Assembly (NCBI RefSeq): GCF_000149955.1 | Contig: NC_030991.1 | Coordinates: forward strand, 3,404,385-3,468,384 | DNA: 64,000 nucleotides | Direction of reading: 5' to 3' | Source of the DNA: Fusarium oxysporum f. sp. lycopersici 4287 | Taxonomy: Eukaryota; Ascomycota; Sordariomycetes; Hypocreales; Nectriaceae | Shown here: positions 52,601 through 61,723 of the stretch, one piece after another | How positions within the stretch are numbered: position 1 is the first letter of the stretch | Layout: the number at the start of each line of letters is the position of its first letter | Translations under genes and position numbers: made by a program | The notes under the pieces: generated by a model | The model's database searches: none | Seen by the model: only the letters and a program-made list of their open reading frames with translations | Told to the model about the DNA's origin: nothing

Positions 52601-53175
52601 ACCCCTTGAGAGGCCGAGATAAGATGTTCCAGAGCTTGTGGTCCCGGGTGCCCTAGGCGACTGTGCCATCGGATAGCTTCTCCCGTCAAAGGGGCTCTCT
52701 TTGTGTGAGAGCTGAATCTGTGGGCTGCAAAGGCTGCTTTTGGGAAGCTTTCTGACTGGTATTCGACGACATACTGGCCGTATAGGTCATGGATTGTGCA
52801 TGCAATCGTTCGGTCGAGTCGTCGGAGGGTCGTTGGGTTACGCCTATTATCCCAATAGAAGCCTTTCTTTCGTAGTTGACGTAGGGAGACTAGGGTCGTA
52901 AGGAGCCGAGGGCAATAGGCTACATCTTCAAGCATTAGGACTCGAGTTCCTGTGAGCCTGATGGTCATGGTTCCGTAGCCTAAGATGGGTAGTTTTCGGT
53001 CTCCTGCCCAGATGAAGTCGCCTGGAATAGCCTGCTGGAATCTCGCTAGTCTGTTGGCACTGTTTGTGATTGAGATAGTAGCTCCGGGGTCGAGGATCAC
53101 GGAGTTCCGTAAGGGATAGTTATCCCTTTGGGCTGCAAAGGCGGTCTTGATTTCGGCGACTGGTCGGCCGTACAG
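49687..53175 (-). CDS. Copia-2 pol
   Basis: Open without interruption down to 49687, about 1,160 codons after the gag stop. In order: protease motif ILDPGATISI (the usual DSG/DTG reads DPG), GAG-pre-integrase HSRLGHPGPQALEHL with CDACGISK, integrase core (IDFHDYQEG, VIECDNEI, NGGAERSGG), reverse transcriptase (VYKFDKHGRFQKCKARLVVRG, FFYVDDVIIAY) and RNase H (ASDASFADN, STTEAELLAL). It lies in the same frame as gag, separated only by the TGA at 53176-53178, so it may be made by readthrough. There is no ATG near its start; a GTG at 53100 is not a credible initiation codon. Confidence 0.92.
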   Translation of the reverse strand: MYGRPVAEIKTAFAAQRDNYPLRNSVILDPGATISITNSANRLARFQQAIPGDFIWAGDRKLPILGYGTMTIRLTGTRVLMLEDVAYCPRLLTTLVSLRQLRKKGFYWDNRRNPTTLRRLDRTIACTIHDLYGQYVVEYQSESFPKAAFAAHRFSSHTKRAPLTGEAIRWHSRLGHPGPQALEHLISASQGVRIRGPATVECDACGISKIKRQIRRAPRQSDQKAGERIAIDFHDYQEGIGGYTSQMLLTCRATGYIWDYYLTARTTEAVITAFKSFLSHLEVQHGLKVKVIECDNEITEIKPKIGDFLRNRAIIIEPSAPYTQAQNGGAERSGGVVKDKERAMRTGAKLPHQLWPEIGRTAVYLYNRTPNYASGWKTPYDQLHTASAKAAGIPQPKKQPDQTHLRAFGCKAYAMTSDAQQKVNRKMRLKPKGWIGFLVGYRSSNIYRIWIPTINRIVNTRDVIFNEDEGCNGDWESFKDELLEADLEEVAKFVQGSSLPEQDDNEQAEQVEDCIEVVLPTTTLADESSPITDETEDCIVATALENGLKQSEDSDILLTPPVTPLSALLAHSSRVLSDEGNKTVSWQAAFLAGTKSPLQTSIERKLRQGVKMHRNSLPPPPTKHQDLKHHPFGMLFQEAEESHLQSHKEMRSWTEIRKKDACAVDQQVLGCMWVYVYKFDKHGRFQKCKARLVVRGDQQAKGRLQETYAATLAGRSFRTLIAIAARFDLEMVQYDVVNAFVNAPIDQDIFMHMAPGYKKTATILKLNKALYGLRASPLLWQKELSKTLLELGYTQIPHEPCCFKKEGVLFFFYVDDVIIAYRKARKDKADELTRQLGSKYKLTGGDPVQWFLGMEVIRDRPARKIWLSQTAYIDKIANLANKGTSTVPMTQTELRPQTGLATPAELQRYQRKVGSILYIAVNTRPDIAFAASRLARFLVNPGQEHQDAADRVIHYLSHTRHRALRFGGPGGLTVASDASFADNTLDRKSSQAYTIRLFDGLIGWRASKQNTVTTSTTEAELLALAQAAKESLYVSRLLKELTVQMDDPTIRIDCDNTQTINLVTAEIATLKTKLRHVDIHNHWLRQEVQEGRIQVKYTKSTDMIADGLTKALPAGKWNRFLYQLGLEDIQERQQQSRKQEGIEARLQRIEDCLGNAGSTGTY

Positions 53176-54381
53176 TCATTGGTCTGAGTTTTCTTCCTTT
53201 GTTGGCTGCATCAAGGTTCTGTCTTTTGTGGTCCTGGCCTTCTTCCGAGTGAGGGCTTTTACCTTGGCCTCCAGGTCTGAGTCTTCCTCGAGAGCTTCTT
53301 TCACCTTCTTTTGGATCTTCTCTCGGGGCTTGAATCCCTTCCATGCCTGATTTGGAAAGACATAGAAGCATTTCGCAAGTTCGTGGGATAACCCACACGC
53401 CGGGCATTCCTGTCTCTTCTCAGGAGACCTCTGGCGTTTTCTTTCTCCCTTCTTCGAAAATGGGTACTGGCCTTCAATGATGCGGGCGTCCCCTTCATCA
53501 TCCTGGGGGTCCTCCCCAGCATAGCTCGCAGAAAACGCACCGCGGGCCACTCGGCCCTTCGTGGCTTCTGCATCTTGGAGCTCATTTCGGAAGGCGTTCC
53601 CTACATCTCGGTATGAGAGGGCCCTATTTTGCAATAGAGTCTTTGAAGAGATTTTGTATGAGGCAGTCCAGCTGGGCAAGATGTGTGTGGTGACACTGAA
53701 GAAGTCCCAGGCCCATGCACTGTTGTGGAGCGTTTCAGGGACCTCTCGTTGTCGCCCTTTCGCCATTGCCTCTTCCCATTGATCTAGCCACTTGAATGCT
53801 GCTTGGCTGACCGTCTTTGGGGCAGTTCTTAGTAATGTAAGATACCTATTTCTGGCATCCTTCGTTTCATCTTCCTCGGTCCTTCCACACCGGGCACGAA
53901 GGTTCCAGTGCCATTCGTATATTGATTCGTGTGACTGACAGCAGGTTTGAATCAAGCTTGGGGAGACCGTACGGATAACCCAGTCCTGAAGGGTTCCAAG
54001 AGCGTTTTTCTGTTTTTCGAAAACCTTCTCTTGTAGCTGATAAAAGGTTAAATCCTGCTGGAAGATCTTCTGGCCTTGGTCTGTAAGGTCAGAGATAGAC
54101 CATGTTCCATTCACCGTTTCCTGAATGTCGTCTGGGGCGCCGTCTTGAGATTCGGCAGTATGAGACCGGATTGTTCGTTGGGCTGTAGCGGTCTTCGTAT
54201 ATCTGCGTTTTCTTATATCCGGGATAGCTGGTTCGTCTCCGAGGAATGTCTTGCTTTTGAGGTGCTGCTGAAGACCAAGACGATGGGCCTGAAGGAGGAA
54301 TTCATGCTCCCAGTTGAGGAAGTCCTCAGGCTTAGAGAGGGTAGCCGTAAGACCTTCCTTTTGGGGCTTGGATAGGGACAT
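53176..54381 (-). CDS. Copia-2 gag
   Basis: ATG at 54381, 401 codons. MSLSKPQKEGLTATLSKPEDFLNWEHEF is a typical Copia gag start. The middle has the UBN2-like helical region (FYQLQEKVFEKQKNAL, RNRYLTLLRTAPKTVSQAAFKWLDQWEEAM). A zinc knuckle CPACGLSHELAKC lies near residue 335. The C-terminus is very basic (KVKALTRKKARTTKDR). Forms the virus-like particle that packages element RNA. It ends TGA followed by CTG, in frame with pol. Confidence 0.92.
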   Translation of the reverse strand: MSLSKPQKEGLTATLSKPEDFLNWEHEFLLQAHRLGLQQHLKSKTFLGDEPAIPDIRKRRYTKTATAQRTIRSHTAESQDGAPDDIQETVNGTWSISDLTDQGQKIFQQDLTFYQLQEKVFEKQKNALGTLQDWVIRTVSPSLIQTCCQSHESIYEWHWNLRARCGRTEEDETKDARNRYLTLLRTAPKTVSQAAFKWLDQWEEAMAKGRQREVPETLHNSAWAWDFFSVTTHILPSWTASYKISSKTLLQNRALSYRDVGNAFRNELQDAEATKGRVARGAFSASYAGEDPQDDEGDARIIEGQYPFSKKGERKRQRSPEKRQECPACGLSHELAKCFYVFPNQAWKGFKPREKIQKKVKEALEEDSDLEAKVKALTRKKARTTKDRTLMQPTKEENSDQ

Positions 54382-54456
54382 TATGTATGAGAAAGAGGGT
54401 TCTTCAAGGTATTGAAAAATAAAAATAAAAATGGTTGAGGCAATGAGACTCTTAAT

Positions 54457-54662
54457 TGTCAGATATTAAGGTGAATCGTGTATATTTCTTGATCCTTTCG
54501 CAATCGAAGGACCATTGAGACCTTATATCTTCAACTGGTTCCTTCTAGGACTTGAGTCCTAGAAAGTCCTAGATGAAAGTCCTACGATCTAAGTTTAGGG
54601 CGTCAAACTTTAATCCTGAACCTTAATCCTGAAGTTGAGGGTGAACCCTCCAACATTCAACA
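54457..54662 (-). repeat. Copia-2 5' LTR
   Basis: 206 bp. Identical, as far as I compared, to the Copia-1 LTR at 45746-45951. Confidence 0.93.
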
Positions 54663-55678
54663 CTATGTCAAAAACACCACATACCTGGGCATTTGAGTTA
54701 ACTCAAACTCACAAAGCTCATATGAGTTGAGTCTGAGTTATCGCCGCTGACTCATGAGTTAACTCATGAAACTCACGCCGGCATCCCCACTATTTCATTG
54801 ATCTAGTCTAAGTTAAGTTAGCTTGTTACAAATTTACTTTGTTGAAAAGCGGCCAATGGCTCATACTCATCCGTTCAGAAGCTTCAATACAAGTCCCGCA
54901 GCCACAATGGCGATGACCAACAGACTTTCTCTCTCTTGAATTCATTTCCAATACCATTAAGCCATCGCTATGGTATTGGAACCATCCCCCGTGCCCAGCA
55001 CACCCTCTTCTGACCCCGACTTCATCGATGCAGACTTGCGTATTGTGATATGCTCAAGTGATATCACACGGTGCTAAAGTGCTAAAGTGATATATATCAC
55101 CGTGAATATATATCACACTTTTTTTCAGCTAAGTGTGATATCACGATAGCTAAAATGCTATCGGCCGTGTAGCACCCTTATCTGATAAGATTAGATAATC
55201 TTATCTACAGTAAGGGGATCTCATACACGCACATCCGGCTGTGCGTTTAATATCACGTGACTTTGCGCACATCCCGATGTGCAAATAAGATTCGTTATGT
55301 AAGCCCGATCCGCGTGTGTGAGTGAGTATCTTCCATCAACGGCCGCTGTAGGAATGACCAACAACCTGCCACAGCTCCGGGCGATAGAGGGTTCAAGGAT
55401 TCATGTTTGGAGCGTTGATTCGAATGCGTATGTTCAGTGGATATGGCGGGGAACGCAGTGATATTGTAGGACAGCTCAATAAAAGTAGCATTATGTTGTT
55501 GGTGCTGCATTGCCAAGCCTACTTGACCCTACATTGGAACTTAACTACACCTTCCTCAAATCAAGCTATTGGACCACCAATCCTACACTCGGAGTTTTAC
55601 CTTTTCTTTCTCATTCAAACGATACATATCAATCATATTTCCCATTAGATTTGCAAATGTTAGTAAGGGGCGTTCCCA
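54663..55678. repeat. Palindrome-rich non-coding region
   Basis: Successive short palindromes: GAGTTAACTC and CTCATGAG words (54695-54775), GTGATATATATCAC and GTGATATCAC (55050-55150), GATAGC...GCTATC, then GCACATCCGGCTGTGC and CACATCCCGATGTG (55225-55290). No gene supported in 55300-55678. Confidence 0.5.
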
Positions 55679-56530
55679 CTAGGCCCCTCCTCCCTGCTGT
55701 AAAACATCTCTCTCGGCAGCATCCCAGATATGTTGCATCCCTCGCCGCTGTGGAAAAGGCTTCTCTGCCATCTCTTCCCCTACATTCTGTTCAACTCGCT
55801 CATTCTCAGCTTTATCCCAGTCAAGATAACTGAACTGCTCCTCCTTAGTCCACTCTCTCGTGCCGGATTCCTCCCTGCAACGCGGCCCCATTTGCTTGTA
55901 GTTAAGACACCATTGGAGCTCTATCTTGCTATACCGCGCCGGCAACCCCATAGCCTTCCTATATTGCTGATTGGTCCTCAGCCCTCCCCGGGGCACTGTG
56001 GCATACCAAGCCTCTCGTGCTTCTTTGTACCGTTGGTAGATAGCACGCGGGTCATCAGCTCGTAACGCAGGAGCCGCAGCTAGTGGTGTAGGTGCTGGAG
56101 GAGATACTCTACGAGTTGTTGTGTGCGCTGTTGTGTGCGTTGTTATAACGGCTATAGTCTCAGATATCATAGAGACTCCTGACAGAGATGCCGGGGATGC
56201 TGAGCGGGTTATAGAGCGAGTAGTTGTGTGTGTTATTGTATGCGTAGTTGTAGATGAGTCATTAGGAGCCTGCACTGTATTTGTTGTTGTAAAGGCTCTT
56301 ATTGGAGCTTCCACAAGATAGTCATAGCGTAAGGCACATACCTTAGACCTCGATGTATGGCCCACCGTGCCACATTTGGAACACTTTGGTGGCGCCTTTT
56401 GGCTTGTTTCTTTCTCAATGGCTTCAAATGCACAAGGCTCACGCTGTGTGCTTGTTGGCGGAAGCTTTGAACTAGCTGCTAGGCGGTTAAACAGCTTATG
56501 GGGCTCAATAATAATCCGGGGGGCATACAT
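55679..56530 (-). pseudogene. MULE (Hop-like) transposase, C-terminal fragment
   Basis: Minus-strand frame homologous to the end of the MULE at 1196-4033: EPHKLFNRLAASSKLPP, the CCHC-like knuckle CSKCGTVGHTSRSKVC, a Thr-rich spacer, RADDPRAIYQRYKEAREAWYATVP and RRGMQHIWDAAERD. It is open throughout, which shows that the frameshift in the first copy is a defect. The DDE core and FAR1 domain are absent; upstream the sequence changes to a TTGTACAAC repeat at about 56535. Confidence 0.8.
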
Positions 56531-56645
56531 GCGTATTGTAGTGTTGTTATATGAGTACAACTGTTGTATAGTTGTACAACACTACTTTTGTTGAAGTTGT
56601 ACAACACTACCGGACTTCCCAAACAACTGTTGTACAACAATAAGG
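56531..56645. repeat. GTTGTACAAC repeat cluster
   Basis: Six or so copies of GTTGTACAAC / TGTTGTA in both orientations over about 110 bp, at the break in the MULE. Probably subterminal repeats of another transposon. Confidence 0.5.
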
Positions 56646-57226
56646 CGCTCCATATAATTGGTCAAGTTGGTAGTGTTAGCTGATCAGATATTGGTTTTAT
56701 CGTATACACCAGAAACGTGACGTGTCACGATGGCCTTGTTACGTCGTGAAGCTATCCGCCACCGGCTGAGTAGTAAGCGACCTCACTGATGGCTACGACC
56801 CTTGGCACACTTATGGCTCTTAGACGCCCACCGTTAGCAGACAGACATATAAGTTTGTGTTCTCTTTACTCCTCGGATAAGCTCTGTCACGGCCAAGGAT
56901 AACTGTCGTGAATAATTTCACGGACAGCACGAACGCCACATCACAACTAGCGCAAGGCAGCATACGGCTGCCTAAAGACCATCAATGCTGCTTATGTCGA
57001 AACATAGCTACAAGAAGCCAGCTCCCAGTCCCTCATTAGATAGAAGTTAAGAGGTTTCTTCGATTCGATATTTTCCACATGCGAGTGATGACTTTTTCAA
57101 TCAATGCTATGGCCGAGCTGCCCTGTCTCTATTGTTTTAATACTGCGAATCTCATTGCAAATCCTAGACGCTTTAGGCACCATTAGGGTGCCATATGCTT
57201 AAGCACTTATTCCTAGAATCTCGACT
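56646..57226. other. No recognisable gene
   Basis: Likely the 5' region of the hAT fragment that follows. No TIR identified. Confidence 0.35.
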
Positions 57227-57510
57227 ATGGCTAGCTCATCGCCTATCAGTTCAACATCTGCTCAATTAACAGCCATCGAGCGGCTGGGCTGGGACTTCTA
57301 CAGCTTCTTCCGTGTTGAGTATCCTGAGAAGAACAAGACTCAAATTGGAAGGGTTCGGAAGTCTTATGGTCGAAGGGAATACGTCTGTCTTCACTGCTCA
57401 ACTCGCTGGAGCAATGGATACACGAGCAATGCCATAACCCATGCTCAAAATCGACACCGGCAACTTATCCAGGCTAGTGAGACGTCTCAAAACTCACAGC
57501 AATCGACTCT
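57227..57510 (+). pseudogene. hAT transposase N-terminal fragment (hAT7)
   Basis: ATG at 57227. About 94 codons: WDFYSFFRVEYPEKNKTQ, then a BED finger REYVCLHCSTRWSNGYTSNAITHAQNRH (about residues 49-77), most like hAT3. The frame runs into hAT6 copy B at 57511. Nothing on the far side of hAT6 continues it, so the rest of the gene is missing. Confidence 0.75.
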
Positions 57511-59969
57511 AGGGATGGGCACGTGTTTAATACAAGTGTGTATTAAACTGTTTTTTATTATAATGAAACTGTATTTTATTCCGAATAAAAAACGCGTTTT
57601 TTATTGCAATATTGCTACCATGTATGAAGCCGCCCAACAGTCATATACTACAGATAACCAAGCCAAATTAGGTCAATTCCCCCCCGTTCCTTCACTCTCT
57701 GACCCATCTTGGACCTCAAATTTTTCCACAATCGTCTCCTCTCCGTCGGAGGCGGGTTGGTGAGTGAACTCGCCGATAACAGCGTCAACTTCCAGACTTG
57801 ATGCGCAATGGATTTCCATATACGTATCTTCGAGAGTAAGCCAACCGTCTTCTGTCAAATCTTCCCAGCTAACCACTGTAGAATCAACCTCATCGCGATG
57901 ACCAAGAGGTTGATTCTGAGACTGCGTTATCCTCTCTAGCACCCGTTCGTTCATGTAGATGAAGGCCAACTTGTCAGCGTTGGCTGGTGTGAGCCTGTTG
58001 CGTGCCTTGCTGTGGAGGAAGTTAACCGCCGAGAATGATCTCTCTGAGGGAACTGAATTGGCTATGGTTCCAAAGATTCGGACTGCAAGTGCAGCCAGCT
58101 TGCTGCCCTGGTTATCAAGAAGCATCCAAGCATCTAATGGCGTCCATTCTTTTGAATAGACCAAGCCCCCGGCAGCAAACTGGCCCCCCGATTGTGCTCG
58201 GAAGTGGTTAAATTCTCGAACAATATGAAGGTGGTCAGCAGGATTGACTGCTGACTTAAAGAACTGAAGCACTTTCATCATCAGCTGTTCTTCAAGCTTA
58301 GTCCCGACTGTGTCAGGCCTTAATGCAAATCCTGCATAATGAATATCATATGTCTGTTTATCCATACGGTTTAACCATACTGAATACAGCTCGCTGAAAT
58401 TCACGTCTTTATGTTGCTGAGAATCGTCAAGTGCTTTCCATTCTGCTTTAATCTCCAGCCAACGAGGAATCACATGGCCGATGTGAGCCCGATCGGCTTC
58501 TGAGGCATGCTGACGACTGCTAACAGGCTTAATTATAGCCAAAACAGTCTCTAGGCGTATCCAGAAGTGAGGGTTATTGACAGACTCCAGCACCCTCGGA
58601 AGAAGCTCGAGAGACCCGGAGGCTAGCTCTGCCCTCACGTCAGGGCGGCGAGCGTATGTTTGGAGAGGTTCTTTACAGTGTAAAACTGACCATAAAGCAT
58701 TGAATTGACTGCCCCAGCGTGTGATTGCGCTAAAGCGAGCGGTTAGTTAGAGCTAAGAGTCAGAAAAACTGAAAGACGCACGCAGATAAAAACGCCTTAT
58801 GGTGGCCCCAAGCTGCCTTTTGTGCTTCTCTCAATCGAGCCAACTGCAGTTTCGACTTCTTGAAGAAGGTGACAATTAATGTAGCGCTTTTGAATGCCTC
58901 CTCAAAGAACGGCTGCTCTAGGATGTCCTTGATGAGTAGCTGTAGCCCATGTGAATCGCAGAGCGAAAAGAAGCAATGTTGGAATTCCTTTCTTGCAGCC
59001 AAATGCACATGAGCTTTCCTCATCACACTATCCGTATCTGTGCAAAAACGAGTTAATGCGCAAGAAGTTACCCTTGCAAATTATCTCCAGCTCAGGATAC
59101 AAAAGATCGATGTAGTGCTCAGCCGTGTGTTGAATCTGTCCCGTATCAAACGTCTTCCAATAGAACGCCAGACCATTTGCCACCTGTATCGAGATATTGA
59201 TAATTCGATGACTCGTGATATTGTCTGAGCCGTCAAAGATCACGTTGATACGTTCTGTCTGGTCGAGGATATCTTGGACTTGGTTGCGGTACTCAGAATA
59301 GGTCGGGGCTAGCAGCCGCTGCACTCGGCGACGAGACGGTGGTTGCCAAGCAGTATTCAGCTTGTTCAACAGAATTCGCATTCGTTTGGACTCGAATAGG
59401 TTAAATGGACGGCCATCAGCGAAAATTGCTCTAGCAGCAAGCTCATCAAGCATCTGCTTAAAAGTCTTGTCTACCACAGGAAAGTGCTGAGTAAGTTGAG
59501 ACTGCTCAGACTGTTGCTGCCCTCTGTAATTGGGGCAATGGCGAAGTAAGTGCTTCTTCTGACGAGTAGTGCCTTTGGCTGTCTCGTGGCCACAGTGCTT
59601 GCACTTGACTCGTGAGTTCTTGAACCCTGAGCTAGCGTCCGAGGAAATCGTGATAAATTCTCGGTGGACCTGGTGGTCGGCTGGCCTTCCAGAGGTTCGA
59701 GGCATTGTAGAAGAAGCACGAAGGGTCTGAAGGTAGTGGGAAGTCAGATTGGGAAGTTTCAGGGGATACAGCGATAGGCTGTTGAAGGCTGTGGAGAAAA
59801 GGAGGTCGGAACAGGGATTAAGGTTATAATGATCCTATACACTAAGCCAGTTCTGGAAGGAGCTAATCCTAATAGGGAATGGAATATAATACATATAAAA
59901 CGCGCCTGTTTTAAATATTTAATACAAAAAGCGCATTTTATTTAATGATACGGTATTAAATCCATCCCT
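57511..59969 (-). mobile_element. hAT6 copy B, 2,459 bp
   Basis: Same length and sequence as 13776-16234 in reverse; I noticed one difference, at about 57660. The transposase pseudogene runs 59705 to 57673 with the same extra T and an intron at 58730-58781. No 8-bp duplication: TCGACTCT on the left, ACTTTAAA on the right. Confidence 0.92.
57673..59705 (-). pseudogene. hAT6 transposase, frameshifted (copy B)
   Basis: Codes the same protein pieces as copy A: 59705-59028 with the BED finger and core start, then the shifted frame from 59026 to the intron, then 58729-57673 with the dimerisation block. Shares the T-run frameshift of copy A, so neither copy can make a full transposase. Confidence 0.9.
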
Positions 59970-60454
59970 ACTTTAAATCACCCAGCTTGATTACTAAGGG
60001 CTGTTGTTCCTGAGGATCGTTGAGACCATGCCCGGCCTGCGACAATTACACAAGATCGCAATCCTTGCCTGAATCAGGAACAACCATTTTAGTCAGGAAC
60101 CTTGGATTTGAATGAATGAATGAATGAATGAATTTATTCCGCCCGGGAGGATACGCCTCATAAGGCCCGCAACGTAAAATCTCGTTACATTGTTTTTTCG
60201 GACTTCTGGCCCTGAGGCCCTCAAACCTCACCAATCCCTTCTCCTCGCCACATTTCCCAGCCTCGCTTGTCCCCTTGGAGCTGACCCAGTAATGCAGCTG
60301 CGAGTCTGGAGTAGGGGCGGGGTTAAGGAATTCGGGAACGGAACAATCAGGGTCCGACCATCGCTGACCCACACACATCCTTTCTGCTAAATCAATAATC
60401 CGCTCCGACACAAACAAACATCAACTTCCATGTCAACATCAAGATCCGCGCGAT
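59970..60454. other. Intergenic with (GAAT)n tract, possible LINE tail
   Basis: A (GAAT)n run of about 26 bp lies at 60110-60133. The minus-strand text around it (CCTTATGAGGCGTATCCTCCC) resembles the 3' tail sequences often left by fungal non-LTR elements. No gene supported. The 3' part is the likely promoter of the next gene. Confidence 0.4.
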
Positions 60455-61721
60455 ATGTCGCGAACAACCCCAGATCACGACCCGACGCCGAACATGGCCG
60501 ATGAAGTAGATTCCCAGCACGTCAATATCCTCAAGAACAATCAAACCCAGCTGTCAACATCTCTCAGCACTACTCCGCCCGAGAAATACAGCCCTCTCCT
60601 TCCCTCTCCTCCCACGACAGCTGAGCGCCCTGTGCAAGGCGTCGTCGACGATAGTGACTACCGACTTCCCGACGCGCTATTGCAGCACAAGCTTCTGTCG
60701 TCAACAACTGACGTTTCAGAATTCGCACAGTTCAAACTCGACCAGAAACAATATCGCAAACTTCACACCAAGATCGAGCGAACCTTCAAGAGATTCGACT
60801 ACGAACCAAGGCGCAGCTGTCTCACGATTCGCATGCCTTCGCCGACACATGACTTTTTTGCCATATACTTCAGGGACGAAGTTTGCACACAGCTGAACAA
60901 GCTCGTCACAAGCCGCACCGACGAGACGAAAGATGTCGCCAGCAGGATCGAGAGCGCCATGGGATCGCGCGTCCTTCTGAAGGAGGTGGATGACGAGAAC
61001 GATGAGATCAAGCGCGAACCAGACATCCTGTTCAAGTACCCTGGAACAGTCTATCCCGGTGTGGTTGTTGAAGTGTCGTACTCGCAGGATGGTAAAGATC
61101 TGAGGCGACTTGCGCAAGATTACATTCTCTACTCTAACGCTGATGTCAAGCTATTTATCGGGATCGATCTCAACTATAACCGCGGGCTATCGACAGTATC
61201 GCTATGGCGTCCGAAAATTATCGAATCTGCAGATGATGAGGAGCTGACAACGTCTCAGCACGTTCATGCTAAGGTATGTTATCTGTGCCCGACTTATTCC
61301 AAATCGCGCTGATTGAGTGTGCTAGCCATTCCTCTCATCCGACGGCGAGGCCATGAATCCTGATGAGTCTCTGACGATTTATCTCCACGACTTTGCCACA
61401 GAGGAAGTGTCCAGCGTTTGGCCCAGCGCCGAGATCAACATTCAGTTCTCTCAACTAGCCCAGCTCTTTAAAGACGCCCAGCAACGGCAGCGGGAGCAGG
61501 AATCCACCTGCGCAAACGTGGGTGTCAAATCGAAGCGGATCATGAGAAAGCGCAGACTGTCGTCCAGTCCCGTGCAGCAGCTGAGACCCGAGGATGAGGA
61601 CAAGATTGCTAGGCAGGAAGATGCTGTTGCGCAGAAGTACCATCAGGCTGATGACGACTATGTGTTTGAGAACGAGGCGGATGAGGACTACAAGCCTCGG
61701 GCAGCCAAGCGAAGAGGCTAG
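60455..61721 (+). CDS. Unknown fungal protein with possible PD-(D/E)XK-like motif (404 aa)
   Basis: Exons 60455-61273 and 61326-61721. The intron (52 bp) has donor GTATGT and acceptor GCTAG and joins HAK to PFLSSDG. The N-terminal 60 residues are Ser/Thr/Pro-rich. The core (about residues 95-270) ends in PDILFKYPGTVYPGVVVEVSYSQDGKDL, where Asp, then E-V-S, then Lys resemble the catalytic pattern of PD-(D/E)XK nucleases; this is inference from motif spacing only. The C-terminus is acidic then basic (MRKRRLSSSP, PRAAKRRG), suggesting a nuclear protein. The ATG at 60455 is the first in frame; one at 60494 is also possible. The frame is intact. A hAT is inserted 3 nt after the stop. Confidence 0.7.
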
Positions 61722-61723
61722 TT

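Larger units (their letters stand above)
49468..54662 (-). mobile_element. Copia-2, full-length Ty1/Copia retrotransposon (5,195 bp)
   Basis: 206-bp LTRs at both ends with a gag ORF and a full pol ORF between. The two LTRs differ at three positions. The flanking pentamers AGTAG and CTATG differ, so no target duplication is present. Domain order in pol (protease, integrase, RT, RNase H) is Copia type. Confidence 0.93.

Noticed and set aside
60046..60417. A 123-codon minus-strand frame as a gene
   Set aside because: It contains a (GAAT)n microsatellite translated as repeated FIHS and has no domain. It is better read as a repeat tail plus intergenic DNA.
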